Source of the DNA: UBA1081 sp045535305
Lineage (GTDB): Bacteria; Bacillota; Clostridia; Oscillospirales; Acutalibacteraceae
Direction of reading: 5' to 3'
NCBI GenBank assembly: GCA_045535305.1
Contig: JAZSLJ010000073.1
Span: 186,001 to 250,000 of the forward strand
DNA length: 64,000 nt
The position numbers and the translations under genes were made by a program. Of the stretch, positions 33,927 through 42,765 are shown in pieces. Position 1 is the first letter of the stretch; the number at the start of each line of letters is the position of its first letter. The notes below the pieces were generated by a model. The model did no database searches. It had not been told where the DNA came from and saw only the letters and a program-made list of their open reading frames with translations.

Positions 33927-35790
33927 TATTAATTACCTCCGTAATATAGCCAGACATTGATTCGGCATCAAAACCATGTTCTTTTAACAGAATGGTATCG
34001 GTAGCGTGGTGAACAAATTTATTGTTTACAGCTTTAATAATGTAATTGCCGTGATAATTAGCATTTGTCAGCATCATATTGAAAATCTGACCGACACCGC
34101 CGTTAAGTTCAGATTCTTCATAAAAGAATATATGTTTGCAATCAAGAGCATCTGAAACAGCCTGTTCGTTAATCGGTTTTATTTTGTTAAGTTTGATAAT
34201 TTTAATGTTTATGTTGTTATTTTTAAGAATTTCAAGAGCTTTTGCGGCAGAAGCAAAAAGTCTGCCGTAAGTAACAATCGCAATATCGGCATTTTTATCG
34301 CCGTAAACGACATAATCTTCACTTGAAATTTCAAAGTCCGACGGAATCTCAGGCTCTGAGCCTTTAAACATTCTTACCGCAACAACAGCATTATCACGGT
34401 ATATTGCCTTCATAAAGCTGTTGTTCATCTCTGCATAATATGTGGGTGAATACACTGTTATATCGGGAATTGTATTAAGGAACGGAACATCAAGCAAGCC
34501 GTGGTGTGTTTCACCGTCGCCGGTAACAAAACCTGCTCTGTCAATAGCGATTATAACTTTTAGCTTTTGTAATGCGGCATCGTGGACAAGCTGGTCATAA
34601 CTTCTTTGTAAAAATGCTGAATATACTGCAAAAATCGGCACCATACCGCCTTTTGCAAGACCGGAACAGAATGTTACCGCGTGCTCTTCTGCAATACCTA
34701 CATCAAAAAACCTGTCGGGAAACTGGTGCTCAAAATCGTGCAAACCTGTTCCGATTGACATTGCCGCAGTAACAGCACAAATTCTTTTATCATTACCGGC
34801 AAAATGGCATATAATCTTGCCGAATTCGTTTGAAAATGATGTTCCCGTAGCATGGAATTCACCGGTATCTATATCAAACTTTGAAATACCGTGAAAAACG
34901 CTGGGTGCTATTTCAGCAAAGTTATATCCCTTTCCTTTTGTTGTTTTTATGTGAAGCAGAATGGGATAATCCGCAGATTTTGCGGCTTCAAGTGCATCAG
35001 TCAAAATCTCAATATTGTGCCCGTCAATAGGCCCCATATATCTGAATCCCAGGTCTTCAAACATTGTACTTGATTTATATAAAGCTCTTTTAACACTTGT
35101 TTTAAGTTTAAAAATGGAATTAGACAGCTTTTTACCTACAAGCGGAATTTTGTTGATAATTTGCTCTGTTTTATCTTTCATTCTGAAATATGCGGGTTTT
35201 GCTTTTATAACAGCAAGATGCGCCGCAAATGATCCGACGTTTTTTGAAATAGACATATCATTATCATTTAAAATAACGATTAGTCTTGAACGCTCTCTGC
35301 CGGCGTTATTCAAAGCTTCATAAACCATTCCGCCTGTAAATGCACCGTCGCCTATAACCGCGATTGCAGAGTTTTTGTTGCCTTTCAGCTGATTTGCCTT
35401 TGCAATACCGTATGCTGCAGAAACAGATGTACTGCTATGACCTGAAAAAAATGTATCATGTTCACTTTCATCAGGGGAAGAAAAACCAGAAAGTCCGCCA
35501 TACTGCCTGATTGTTGAAAAATCTTCATATCTTCCGGTAAGGAGCTTGTGAACATATGACTGATGACCTACATCCCACACAATTTTGTCGTGCGGAGAAT
35601 TGAAAACCTTGTGCAGTGCAATAGTAAGCTCTACAACACCGAGATTTGACGCAAGATGGCCGCCTGTTTTGGAAACTGTGTTAATAAGTGTTTTTCTTAT
35701 CTCAGCGGCAAGTTCGTCAAGCTGCTCTGATGTGAGCTTTTTTACATCAGCTGGTTTTTTTATTGTAGGTAATAATTTTAAATCATCCAT
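33919..35790 (-). CDS. dxs: 1-deoxy-D-xylulose-5-phosphate synthase
   Basis: Dxs condenses pyruvate and glyceraldehyde-3-phosphate using thiamine pyrophosphate, the first step of the MEP isoprenoid pathway. The 623-residue protein has VWDVGHQSYVHKLLTGR, the TPP motif GDGAFTGGMVYEALNNAG with NDNDMSIS, and the transketolase middle domain VGIAEEHAVTFCSGLAKGG. It lies directly after ispA in the conserved xseA-xseB-ispA-dxs-tlyA order and has CGGAG upstream. Confidence 0.97.
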   Translation of the reverse strand: MDDLKLLPTIKKPADVKKLTSEQLDELAAEIRKTLINTVSKTGGHLASNLGVVELTIALHKVFNSPHDKIVWDVGHQSYVHKLLTGRYEDFSTIRQYGGLSGFSSPDESEHDTFFSGHSSTSVSAAYGIAKANQLKGNKNSAIAVIGDGAFTGGMVYEALNNAGRERSRLIVILNDNDMSISKNVGSFAAHLAVIKAKPAYFRMKDKTEQIINKIPLVGKKLSNSIFKLKTSVKRALYKSSTMFEDLGFRYMGPIDGHNIEILTDALEAAKSADYPILLHIKTTKGKGYNFAEIAPSVFHGISKFDIDTGEFHATGTSFSNEFGKIICHFAGNDKRICAVTAAMSIGTGLHDFEHQFPDRFFDVGIAEEHAVTFCSGLAKGGMVPIFAVYSAFLQRSYDQLVHDAALQKLKVIIAIDRAGFVTGDGETHHGLLDVPFLNTIPDITVYSPTYYAEMNNSFMKAIYRDNAVVAVRMFKGSEPEIPSDFEISSEDYVVYGDKNADIAIVTYGRLFASAAKALEILKNNNINIKIIKLNKIKPINEQAVSDALDCKHIFFYEESELNGGVGQIFNMMLTNANYHGNYIIKAVNNKFVHHATDTILLKEHGFDAESMSGYITEVINNE

Positions 35791-35806
35791 TATTTTTTCT
35801 CCGTTG

Positions 35807-36658
35807 TCAGGATTGTCTGTTAAGAAGGCTTATTGTAAATTCATAAAGATTAGATGTGTCGGCATTTAATTTTTCAAGAGCAGATAAAGCATTGTTAGTA
35901 AATTCCGATGCTAATTCTTTTGCTTTTTCAATTCCTAAGAGTGATACGTATGTGGATTTACCTGATACAATATCGCTGTTACTCTCCCCTTCAAGAAAAT
36001 CAAGAATATCGTCAATTATCTGGAATGCAAGACCGAGATTTTCTGCATAAGTAATTGCAATAGGGATATTATCATATCTCTCAGCGGCAATACAACCCAA
36101 TACGCACGCAGATTTTATAAGTGCGGCTGTTTTAAGTTTATCCATAACGAATAATTCATCAATGGTCAACTCTCTGTTTTCGCCATCAAGGTCAATAATC
36201 TGCCCGCCTATCATACCGTTTACACCTGCATAGTCTGCAAGCTCTTTTACTGCACAAGCTATGGACTGTGGTTTTAACGGTGCATTTGCAATACATGAGA
36301 ATGCGTGTGTTAAAAGAGCATCTCCGGCAAGAAGAGCTGTTGATTCACCGAATTTTATATGTGAAGAGGGTTTTCCCCTTCGCATATCATCATTATCCAT
36401 ACACGGTAAATCATCGTGAATCAATGAATATGTATGAATAAATTCAACTGCGGCGGCAAAAGGAATAGCTTCTGTAGGATTAATACCGCAAATTCTTGCA
36501 AATTCCATTGTCAGTACAGGACGTACACGTTTACCACCCGATTCAAGGGAATATTTCATTGCAGTTTCGATTATTGAATATAATTTGTCTGTTTTAGGCA
36601 CAAAATCCATTACAGAATTTTCAAATGCCTGTCTGTGTTGTTCCATTATATTGTTCAT
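35807..36658 (-). CDS. ispA: Polyprenyl (farnesyl) diphosphate synthase
   Basis: IspA elongates DMAPP with IPP to farnesyl diphosphate in the cytoplasm. The 283-residue all-helical protein has GGKRVRP, the first Asp-rich motif DDLPCMDNDDMRRGKPSSH with the two-residue insertion typical of bacterial FPP synthases, and the second Asp-rich motif QIIDDILD. It lies between xseB and dxs, supplying the next step after the MEP pathway. The C-terminus (SLLNRQS) is normal. Confidence 0.95.
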   Translation of the reverse strand: MNNIMEQHRQAFENSVMDFVPKTDKLYSIIETAMKYSLESGGKRVRPVLTMEFARICGINPTEAIPFAAAVEFIHTYSLIHDDLPCMDNDDMRRGKPSSHIKFGESTALLAGDALLTHAFSCIANAPLKPQSIACAVKELADYAGVNGMIGGQIIDLDGENRELTIDELFVMDKLKTAALIKSACVLGCIAAERYDNIPIAITYAENLGLAFQIIDDILDFLEGESNSDIVSGKSTYVSLLGIEKAKELASEFTNNALSALEKLNADTSNLYEFTISLLNRQS

Positions 36659-36668
36659 AGTAATTACC

Positions 36669-36854
36669 TTATTTCGCGGATAATTCAGTTATTTTAGCTT
36701 TTGCATTATCAAGCATTGCAGTGCAATAGCCCGAGAGCTTTGTTGCTTCGTTATAAAGCTCAACTGTTTCTTCAAGGGGTAAATCCCCTTTTTCAAGTTT
36801 AGCTATTAATTTTTCAAGCTTTTTGATTGTCTGTTCATATGTCATATTTTCCAT
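36669..36854 (-). CDS. xseB: Exodeoxyribonuclease VII small subunit
   Basis: XseB is the small regulatory subunit of ExoVII. The 61-residue helical protein has the signature MTYEQTIKKLEKLIAKLEKGDLPLEETVELYNEATKLSGYC. Its ATG follows the xseA stop with no gap (TAAATG), with GAGGAACAA as ribosome site, so the two subunits are coupled. Confidence 0.95.
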   Translation of the reverse strand: MENMTYEQTIKKLEKLIAKLEKGDLPLEETVELYNEATKLSGYCTAMLDNAKAKITELSAK

Positions 36855-38069
36855 TTATTGTTCCTCCGTAATAGTCTGAGTAACGTTACAGATTGCTTCA
36901 CCGTCTGCAAATTTAAGGCTTAACTGCTGTCCGACGGAAACGGTTGATATAGATGCTACTCTTTTGCCGTTTGAATGGACTGTGATATATCCCTTTTTCA
37001 GCAAATCAATCGGACTTAATACTTTTAGTTTTTCGCTCAATATTGCAAGTTGTGAAGTTTTATTTTCCATTGTAAACTTCATGGCTGAAATCAATCTTAA
37101 ATTAAGTGCAGATAATTCAGCTGTTTGTTTTTCAAATTTCTTTATAGGATCAAGAGCAGAAAGTTTAAGATTAAAATTCAACAGCTGAGTATCCCGTTTT
37201 TCTATATAAGCTGAAATTGCACTGTCAAGCCTGTATATCATTCCGTCATTTATCTGATAAAGTTCTTCAATATCCGGAACGGAAAGCTCTGCCGCCGCTG
37301 ACGGTGTGGGCGCTCTTAAGTCTGCGGCAAAATCACATAGAGTAAAATCTGTTTCGTGCCCTATTCCTGTGATAATCGGGATATCGGAGTTTGCTACTGT
37401 ACGGACAAGCATTTCGTCATTATAGCCCCATAAATCTTCTATAGATCCGCCGCCTCGGCAAAGAATAATGACATCTGCCGCTTTTTTATTGTTGATAAGG
37501 TTAATCATAGCTGTATTTTCCGCAGCACAGTTAGTTCCTTGTGCGGCAACAGGGCATAAAACAATCTCTGCAAGCGGATAACGGCGTGAAAGTACGTTTA
37601 TAACATCCTGCACGGCTGCTCCGACAGGCGAAGTAACAACGGCTATTTTTTCAGGAAAAGACGGAATTGGTTTTTTTAATTCTTCATTAAAAATGCCTTC
37701 GTCTGTAAGTTTATTCTTTAACTGCTCAAATGCAAGCATTAAAGCACCTGCACCCTCAGGCTCCATTGAATCAACATATATCTGATAGACGCCGTCGCGC
37801 TCAAAAACCGAAACTCTGCCTGTTACATAGACACGCATACCGTTTTCGGGCTTGAATTTTAATAATTGCGCGCTTCTGGCAAACATAACAGCTTTTATTG
37901 CAGATTGCGAATCTTTTAAAGAAAAATAACAATGTCCTGTTTTATAATGATTTACAAAATTTGAAATTTCACCGACAAGCAGTACTTTATTAAGTCTTTC
38001 ATCGCCTTCAAATTTCATTTTTATATACATATTAAGCTGTGAAACGGTCAAAGCTTTTGATGTAATCAT
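36855..38069 (-). CDS. xseA: Exodeoxyribonuclease VII large subunit
   Basis: XseA is the catalytic subunit of the single-strand-specific ExoVII. The 404-residue protein has an N-terminal OB fold (VSQLNMYIKMKFEGDERLNKVLLVGEISNFVNHYKTGHCYFSLKD) and the nuclease core with VVTSPVGAAVQDVINVLSRRYP, CRGGGSIEDLWGYNDE, GIGHETDFTLCDFAADLRAPTPSAAAEL, followed by coiled coils. It starts within the stop of the upstream TsaD-like gene (ATGA). Confidence 0.96.
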   Translation of the reverse strand: MITSKALTVSQLNMYIKMKFEGDERLNKVLLVGEISNFVNHYKTGHCYFSLKDSQSAIKAVMFARSAQLLKFKPENGMRVYVTGRVSVFERDGVYQIYVDSMEPEGAGALMLAFEQLKNKLTDEGIFNEELKKPIPSFPEKIAVVTSPVGAAVQDVINVLSRRYPLAEIVLCPVAAQGTNCAAENTAMINLINNKKAADVIILCRGGGSIEDLWGYNDEMLVRTVANSDIPIITGIGHETDFTLCDFAADLRAPTPSAAAELSVPDIEELYQINDGMIYRLDSAISAYIEKRDTQLLNFNLKLSALDPIKKFEKQTAELSALNLRLISAMKFTMENKTSQLAILSEKLKVLSPIDLLKKGYITVHSNGKRVASISTVSVGQQLSLKFADGEAICNVTQTITEEQ

Positions 38070-38998
38070 TTTCTCATCTCCTTGAGATAAGTGAGATATG
38101 CGATTCCTGCGGCATTATCTGATGAGTAGTAAGGCTCTGCAAAATGTCCGCCGAATTTTTTTGACAGAGTTTCGTTGATTATTGTATTAGACATAACTCC
38201 GCCTGCATAAATAACCGGAACATTACCGATTTTGTTGAGTGCATACTCTGTCATTTTTTCTATTGCGGTACATACATAGCTTATGCAGTATTTTGCTATA
38301 TCTTCTTTTGTTTCGCCATTATCAATCATTTGTCTGCATTTGTTTTCCAATCCTGAAAAGCTTGCAGATCCATCACGCATAAATGGCTTTATTTTGTATG
38401 TTTTTTCACTCTGTAATGAAAGACTGTCAAGCTCGGGTCCTGCAGGAAAAGATAACCCTAACATAACACCTGCACGGTCAACAGCTTGTCCTGCTTTCAG
38501 GTCTAATGACGATGCAATCATCTCAATGCTAAATATGTTGTCTGAATCAGGTTGAACAAGTAAAACATCTGTTGTGCCGCCTGAAACGTGAAAAGCAATA
38601 AATTTTTCGTTTACGAGATGTGTTTGTTTTGCAGACCACAATGCCGCTGCGATATGTCCCGCCTGATGTGAAAATGAATATTTTTTTGTATTAAGAGTTG
38701 CCGATATAACATCTGCATACCCTTCACCTACCGAGAAACAAGGCATATAAGAACCATCAACATCTCTCGGTGCATAGGAATACCCTACAGCTGAAATCGA
38801 ATCTGCATATTTATTACACAGTTCCGATAAAAGCGGCGATAAATTTTTTGTATGATGAAAAACAGCATCGGACTGCCTGAGACCGAGTTGACCGTCTGCA
38901 ACAGGTAAGAGCTGTTTTTTTGAGTAAAACATATCATTTTGTTCGTCGTAAACCGCGCAAGATGATGTGTAATTACTTGTATCAATGCCAAGATACAT
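38066..38998 (-). CDS. TsaD-like ASKHA protein (peptidase M22/glycoprotease paralogue)
   Basis: This 310-residue protein has the Kae1/TsaD fold but is diverged from the true TsaD at 14686-15702. It begins MYLGIDTSNYTSSCAVYD, keeps the metal-binding HxxxH as HQAGHIAAAL, has HVSGGTTDVLLV, SFSGLENKCRQMI, YAGGVMSNTIINETL and a C-terminal SSDNAAGIAYL in place of CGDNAAMVGAQ. Such proteins are found in Clostridia between nusB and xseA, as here; their function is unknown to me. It overlaps xseA by four bases and follows nusB by two. Confidence 0.88.
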   Translation of the reverse strand: MYLGIDTSNYTSSCAVYDEQNDMFYSKKQLLPVADGQLGLRQSDAVFHHTKNLSPLLSELCNKYADSISAVGYSYAPRDVDGSYMPCFSVGEGYADVISATLNTKKYSFSHQAGHIAAALWSAKQTHLVNEKFIAFHVSGGTTDVLLVQPDSDNIFSIEMIASSLDLKAGQAVDRAGVMLGLSFPAGPELDSLSLQSEKTYKIKPFMRDGSASFSGLENKCRQMIDNGETKEDIAKYCISYVCTAIEKMTEYALNKIGNVPVIYAGGVMSNTIINETLSKKFGGHFAEPYYSSDNAAGIAYLTYLKEMRK

Positions 38999-39000
38999 AA

Positions 39001-39417
39001 TTAAGCCTCTGCCTCAGCTTTTAACTTTTTTGAAACTGTTGATAAAAGTCCGTTTATAAAGCGTGCATCATTTTCGGGTGCATATTTTTTTGCAAGCTCA
39101 ACCGCTTCATTGATAGAAACTGAAACGGGAACATCGTCAAACTTTGTCATTTCGCAGATTGCCATACGAAGTATAGCAATAGCTACCTTTGAAATTCTGC
39201 TGAGTCTCCAACCGGGTCTGAGATTTTCTGTGATGATATTATCAAGTGATTCAATATCGGCAAAAACTGCTTCACACAATTTTTTTGCAAATTTATCAAT
39301 TTCAAAGAAATCAGCATCTTTTGCGGCAGCTGCAATATCATCAACTGATGCTTCCATGTTAAATTCTTTTTCAAATACGATTATAAATGCCTGTTCTCTT
39401 GCTTCGCTTCTTTTCAT
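39001..39417 (-). CDS. nusB: Transcription antitermination protein NusB
   Basis: NusB acts with NusE/S10 in rRNA antitermination. The 138-residue all-helical protein starts MKRSEAREQAFIIVFEKEFN and has NLRPGWRLSRISKVAIAILRMAICEM and the C-terminal VSINEAVELAKKYAPENDARFINGLLSTV, all family hallmarks. It has CGGAGG upstream. In this cluster it follows spoIIIAH directly; the Asp23-like genes often found between them are absent. Confidence 0.96.
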   Translation of the reverse strand: MKRSEAREQAFIIVFEKEFNMEASVDDIAAAAKDADFFEIDKFAKKLCEAVFADIESLDNIITENLRPGWRLSRISKVAIAILRMAICEMTKFDDVPVSVSINEAVELAKKYAPENDARFINGLLSTVSKKLKAEAEA

Positions 39418-39512
39418 GATTTTAACCTCCGCATAACGCCAATCAGCCCCCGGAAAACCGAAGGCTTTATATTTTAATACAATTATATCACAAAATAAAA
39501 ATTATACAACCA

Positions 39513-40061
39513 TTATTTTGCTGCAATTATTGAAATTTTTTCCTGAGATACGTCAGTGTTGTTTATAACAATTTCCTTTATCTGTAAAATTGTATCTTCG
39601 GAAACGGCATTTTTATCTATAATAACTTCTACACCGTTGTCAGAAATTACTGCAACACAGTTACTTCCTGTTTTTGCTTCAATAAGATTTTCTATGTTAG
39701 ATTGTTCCATTTTTCTTTGTGTCATAAGTGCAATAGTGTCAGATGCATTTTTAACAGATGATTCATCTGCTTCACTGCTGTTTACAATTTCTTTAAGCGT
39801 TGCTACTGCTTCATCAAATGTATTATCTCTTGAAAGTTTTGCTGAAGCAAAATATTCATCACTTACATCTGTTCCGTTAACATAAATTGCATCGCCCAAA
39901 TTCTGCGAATTCACATTGTCTGAATCAATATCAGACTCTCCCATTACCTGATCTATACTTGTATCAGGGACTGTGAGGTACCAGTTTGCAAGCACTGCAA
40001 TACCTAAAACAAGAACAAGTGAAGCCAGAATTGCGTGCTTTTTTCGTGTTGTAATTTTCAT
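39513..40061 (-). CDS. spoIIIAH: Stage III sporulation protein AH
   Basis: SpoIIIAH is the mother-cell partner of forespore SpoIIQ; together they bridge the two membranes as part of the feeding-tube channel. The 182-residue protein has one N-terminal membrane helix (ILASLVLVLGIAVLANWYL), a variable linker and a C-terminal YscJ/FliF-like ring domain (IALMTQRKMEQSNIENLIEAKTGSNCVAVISDNGVEVII). It is the last gene of the spoIIIA operon. Confidence 0.94.
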   Translation of the reverse strand: MKITTRKKHAILASLVLVLGIAVLANWYLTVPDTSIDQVMGESDIDSDNVNSQNLGDAIYVNGTDVSDEYFASAKLSRDNTFDEAVATLKEIVNSSEADESSVKNASDTIALMTQRKMEQSNIENLIEAKTGSNCVAVISDNGVEVIIDKNAVSEDTILQIKEIVINNTDVSQEKISIIAAK

Positions 40062-40080
40062 TATAATTTCTCCCTGTTTA

Positions 40081-40617
40081 TCATTTTGAGGACCTTGCCC
40101 CTACATAAACTCTGTCAGAACCAATTCCGAAAAGGCTCGTTACAAGTTGTGTGATTTCAGCTCTTATTACAGCACTTCCCCCTCCTTCGCAGACAACGGC
40201 AACACCTAACACATCAGGACTTTTTATGCTTACAACAAGTCCCGCGTCGCCATCACCTGAGTCATAAATAACAATTTCATTTTCTGTTGATGATGAGTCG
40301 GTATCATTTTTTGATTTGTCGTTTTTAGCATAAATATATTCACCCGCAGATGAAACGCTGACAATTACATTGACTTTTCCCACTCCGCTTATTTGTGAAA
40401 TGGTGTTTATCAGCTTTTCTTCAAGATTTGCTTCAATCTCCTCAATGGTCAGAATTGCCGTTGATTCACTGTTAGCTTTGTCCTCATTAGTATTTATGCT
40501 GTCATCTGTAAAAAAATTACTTAATACTAGTAAAAAAAATCCCAATATACCTACAAAAACTATAATAATTGATTTTTTGTCATTTTTTAAATTATTCAGT
40601 ATTTCGCTGATTTTCAT
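40081..40617 (-). CDS. spoIIIAG: Stage III sporulation protein AG
   Basis: SpoIIIAG forms a large ring in the SpoIIIA-SpoIIQ channel. The 178-residue protein has a membrane helix (SIIIVFVGILGFFLLVLSNFF) and a C-terminal ring-building domain with ISGVGKVNVIVSVSSAGEYIYA and SPDVLGVAVVCEGGGSAVIRAEITQLVTSLFGIGSDRVYV, the conserved core of the family. Its start overlaps the end of spoIIIAF by 26 bases. Confidence 0.94.
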   Translation of the reverse strand: MKISEILNNLKNDKKSIIIVFVGILGFFLLVLSNFFTDDSINTNEDKANSESTAILTIEEIEANLEEKLINTISQISGVGKVNVIVSVSSAGEYIYAKNDKSKNDTDSSSTENEIVIYDSGDGDAGLVVSIKSPDVLGVAVVCEGGGSAVIRAEITQLVTSLFGIGSDRVYVGARSSK

Positions 40618-41074
40618 CTGATGTTTTTACCTCCGGTATTACACCTGTTACAGAGCCGACTGTTGATTTTATTTTTTCAGTATTTTCCTTATCTGCTGAT
40701 GAAATTGTAATAACAACAGTTGCTAACTGATATGTGTTGTTGCTGATATTCCATACTGTATCAATTGAATAATCATTTGTGCATATTAAATCAAGGCTGT
40801 CTTTTAAGGATTTTTCAATTTCACTTTCAGCCATAGATTCAACATAGGAATTTATATCATTATCGTAAGATAAAATAATATCATCACTGTAATCAATATA
40901 TATTTCGGACAGAATATCACTTTTAAAAATACTGATAAGTGATATAAGCAGTAAAAGTGAGATTGAAATTTCAGCACTCTTTTTAACTGTCCCCTTAGGA
41001 ATCAGAAAATTCAGTACGCCTGTTGTAATACATATAATGCAAATTGTAACAGCCCATTGTTTTATATTGTCCAT
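40592..41074 (-). CDS. spoIIIAF: Stage III sporulation protein AF
   Basis: SpoIIIAF is a mother-cell membrane component of the SpoIIIA complex. The 160-residue protein has two N-terminal membrane helices (WAVTICIICITTGVLNFLIP and KSAEISISLLLLISLISIF) and a soluble C-terminal domain. Sequence identity outside the helices is low, and the assignment leans on gene order between spoIIIAE and spoIIIAG. It has GGGGAGC upstream. Confidence 0.88.
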   Translation of the reverse strand: MDNIKQWAVTICIICITTGVLNFLIPKGTVKKSAEISISLLLLISLISIFKSDILSEIYIDYSDDIILSYDNDINSYVESMAESEIEKSLKDSLDLICTNDYSIDTVWNISNNTYQLATVVITISSADKENTEKIKSTVGSVTGVIPEVKTSDENQRNTE

Positions 41075-41078
41075 TAAT

Positions 41079-42185
41079 TTATTTGCTCCCCATCAGAATT
41101 ACCATGCCTGTTGACACAATGAAAATATAAGCACAAAACAGTATGACTGATTGTAATGTTGAAACAACAAATTTTAATGAATTCAATACATTTTCGGCCT
41201 TTGTGTGTGAAAAAAGACCGCAGATGTATGACGCTAAAGACAATGCCAATAACCACAGTATCAGTTCGCATACGACAGGCAGAATTGTAACCGTAATTAT
41301 AATTATTCCTACTACGCCGACGGTGCTTTTCATAAGTGAGATTGCGGCAATAACAGATGACAGCCCCTCACTCAATGCGCCGCCCACAACCGGTACGGAT
41401 GAGCCTAATAAAAATTGCACTCCTTTTACAGATACTTTGTCCGCACCTGATGAAAGAAGATTTTTTATCCCCGCAATTCCCGCAAAAATTGCCGAACAAA
41501 ACCCCAGAAGCATATTAAAACATTTTTTTATTGCCGAAAGTATATTTTCACCTTTTGCATTTGGGGCAAAAGATAAACAAACCGAAAATACTGCAAACAT
41601 CATCAGTACAGGTGTTAAAAAATCCGAACATATTGCCGTAATAATTTCTGCCGCGTAAACGGTAATTGCGTTATAACTTACTGCAAGACCCGGAGAGCCG
41701 GAAAATGCTGCTATTGCGGCAATAATCGGCACAAGTGTTTTCATTAATATGCTGACAGATTCCAATGCTGTTGATGATTTTGCTATACAATTCATTAAAT
41801 CAGAAAAAATCAGCAGGGAAATATAAATTATTGTAATAGATTCAAACAATAATTTTATGTTATCGTTTGTTATGTAACAACAGCATACGGAAAACAGAAA
41901 TATTATTCCTGTTAATCTGATAAGGGTTTTTATCGGCTCTGCGAGAGAGCCTTTGAATATTCCGAGCAGCAGGTCTGTAATGTCTTTAAAACTGATTCTG
42001 CTTAGTTCTTCTGCGGTAAATTCATTTAAACCAAGTTTTTCAAGTAATGATTTTGTTTCTTCGTTTGTTTCGTCAAGAATTTCGTCTATTGACTGTGAAT
42101 AATAATCATTTTCTTCTGCAAAGATTGTTATGTTCAATGCGAATATCAAAAAAATGAAAATTATAAGTGTTAATATTTTTTTCAT
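41079..42185 (-). CDS. spoIIIAE: Stage III sporulation protein AE
   Basis: SpoIIIAE is the large polytopic membrane protein of the SpoIIIA channel, needed for forespore sigma-G activity. The 368-residue protein has a signal-like N-terminus, the soluble segment LEKLGLNEFTAEELSRISFKDI and about seven to eight membrane helices, with conserved stretches GVKGVQ-like KVSVKGVQFLLGSSVPVVGGALSEGL. It overlaps spoIIIAD by four bases. Confidence 0.94.
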   Translation of the reverse strand: MKKILTLIIFIFLIFALNITIFAEENDYYSQSIDEILDETNEETKSLLEKLGLNEFTAEELSRISFKDITDLLLGIFKGSLAEPIKTLIRLTGIIFLFSVCCCYITNDNIKLLFESITIIYISLLIFSDLMNCIAKSSTALESVSILMKTLVPIIAAIAAFSGSPGLAVSYNAITVYAAEIITAICSDFLTPVLMMFAVFSVCLSFAPNAKGENILSAIKKCFNMLLGFCSAIFAGIAGIKNLLSSGADKVSVKGVQFLLGSSVPVVGGALSEGLSSVIAAISLMKSTVGVVGIIIITVTILPVVCELILWLLALSLASYICGLFSHTKAENVLNSLKFVVSTLQSVILFCAYIFIVSTGMVILMGSK

Positions 42186-42562
42186 TTTATCAGTCCTGTA
42201 GCAAATTCAGAAATAGCCTGTACCATCGGAATTGACAGTGCAAGTATTATTGTTTTGCCTGCAAATTCAACCTTTGAGGCAAGTGCCGATTCTCCCGAAT
42301 CTTTGCAGATATCTGCGCTGAATTGCGTAATTATTGCAACACCGGATATTTTCAGTATTATCTTAAAATAGTCGCTGTCTGTACTGTCGGATAGGGAAAG
42401 ATCCGAGTAAAAATCAAGTACATCGCACAAGTACGGATAAACTGTCCATAATATGAGAATTATTGATGCGATTTCAATGAGAATAGTGTATTCGGGGCAG
42501 TATTTTTTTATAAGTAAATACAATACTGCCGAAATTACTGCTATTCCCATTACTTTTGTCAT
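42182..42562 (-). CDS. spoIIIAD: Stage III sporulation protein AD
   Basis: SpoIIIAD is a small membrane protein of the SpoIIIA complex. The 126-residue protein has four hydrophobic segments, with LKISGVAIITQFSADICKDSGESALASKVEFAGKTIILALSIP being the conserved SpoIIIAC/AD region. It overlaps spoIIIAC and spoIIIAE by four bases each. Confidence 0.94.
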   Translation of the reverse strand: MTKVMGIAVISAVLYLLIKKYCPEYTILIEIASIILILWTVYPYLCDVLDFYSDLSLSDSTDSDYFKIILKISGVAIITQFSADICKDSGESALASKVEFAGKTIILALSIPMVQAISEFATGLIK

Positions 42563-42753
42563 AAATCAAACACCGCTTCTATGTAGTCAAAAAGTTCTTT
42601 TAAGCCGGGAATTAAAATCATCAGAACAATAATAAGTCCTGCAAGTGTTGTTACCATTGTATATTCATCCCTGCCGGAGCGAACAAGAACCTGATTAAGG
42701 ATTGCCACAATTATACCTACTGCGGCAATTTTAAATAACATAGCTACTTCCAT
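42559..42753 (-). CDS. spoIIIAC: Stage III sporulation protein AC
   Basis: This 64-residue protein has two membrane helices (AAVGIIVAILNQVLVRSGRDEY and TLAGLIIVLMILIPGL), matching SpoIIIAC in size and in the NQVLxxSGRDEY motif. GGAG precedes the ATG. It overlaps spoIIIAD by four bases. Confidence 0.95.
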   Translation of the reverse strand: MEVAMLFKIAAVGIIVAILNQVLVRSGRDEYTMVTTLAGLIIVLMILIPGLKELFDYIEAVFDL

Positions 42754-42765
42754 TATTCATCTCCG

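Noticed and set aside
39432..39465. GC-rich hairpin between spoIIIAH and nusB as a terminator
   Set aside because: AGCCTTCGG-TTTT-CCGGGGGCT can pair with wobbles, but no T-run follows on the minus strand, so termination is doubtful.
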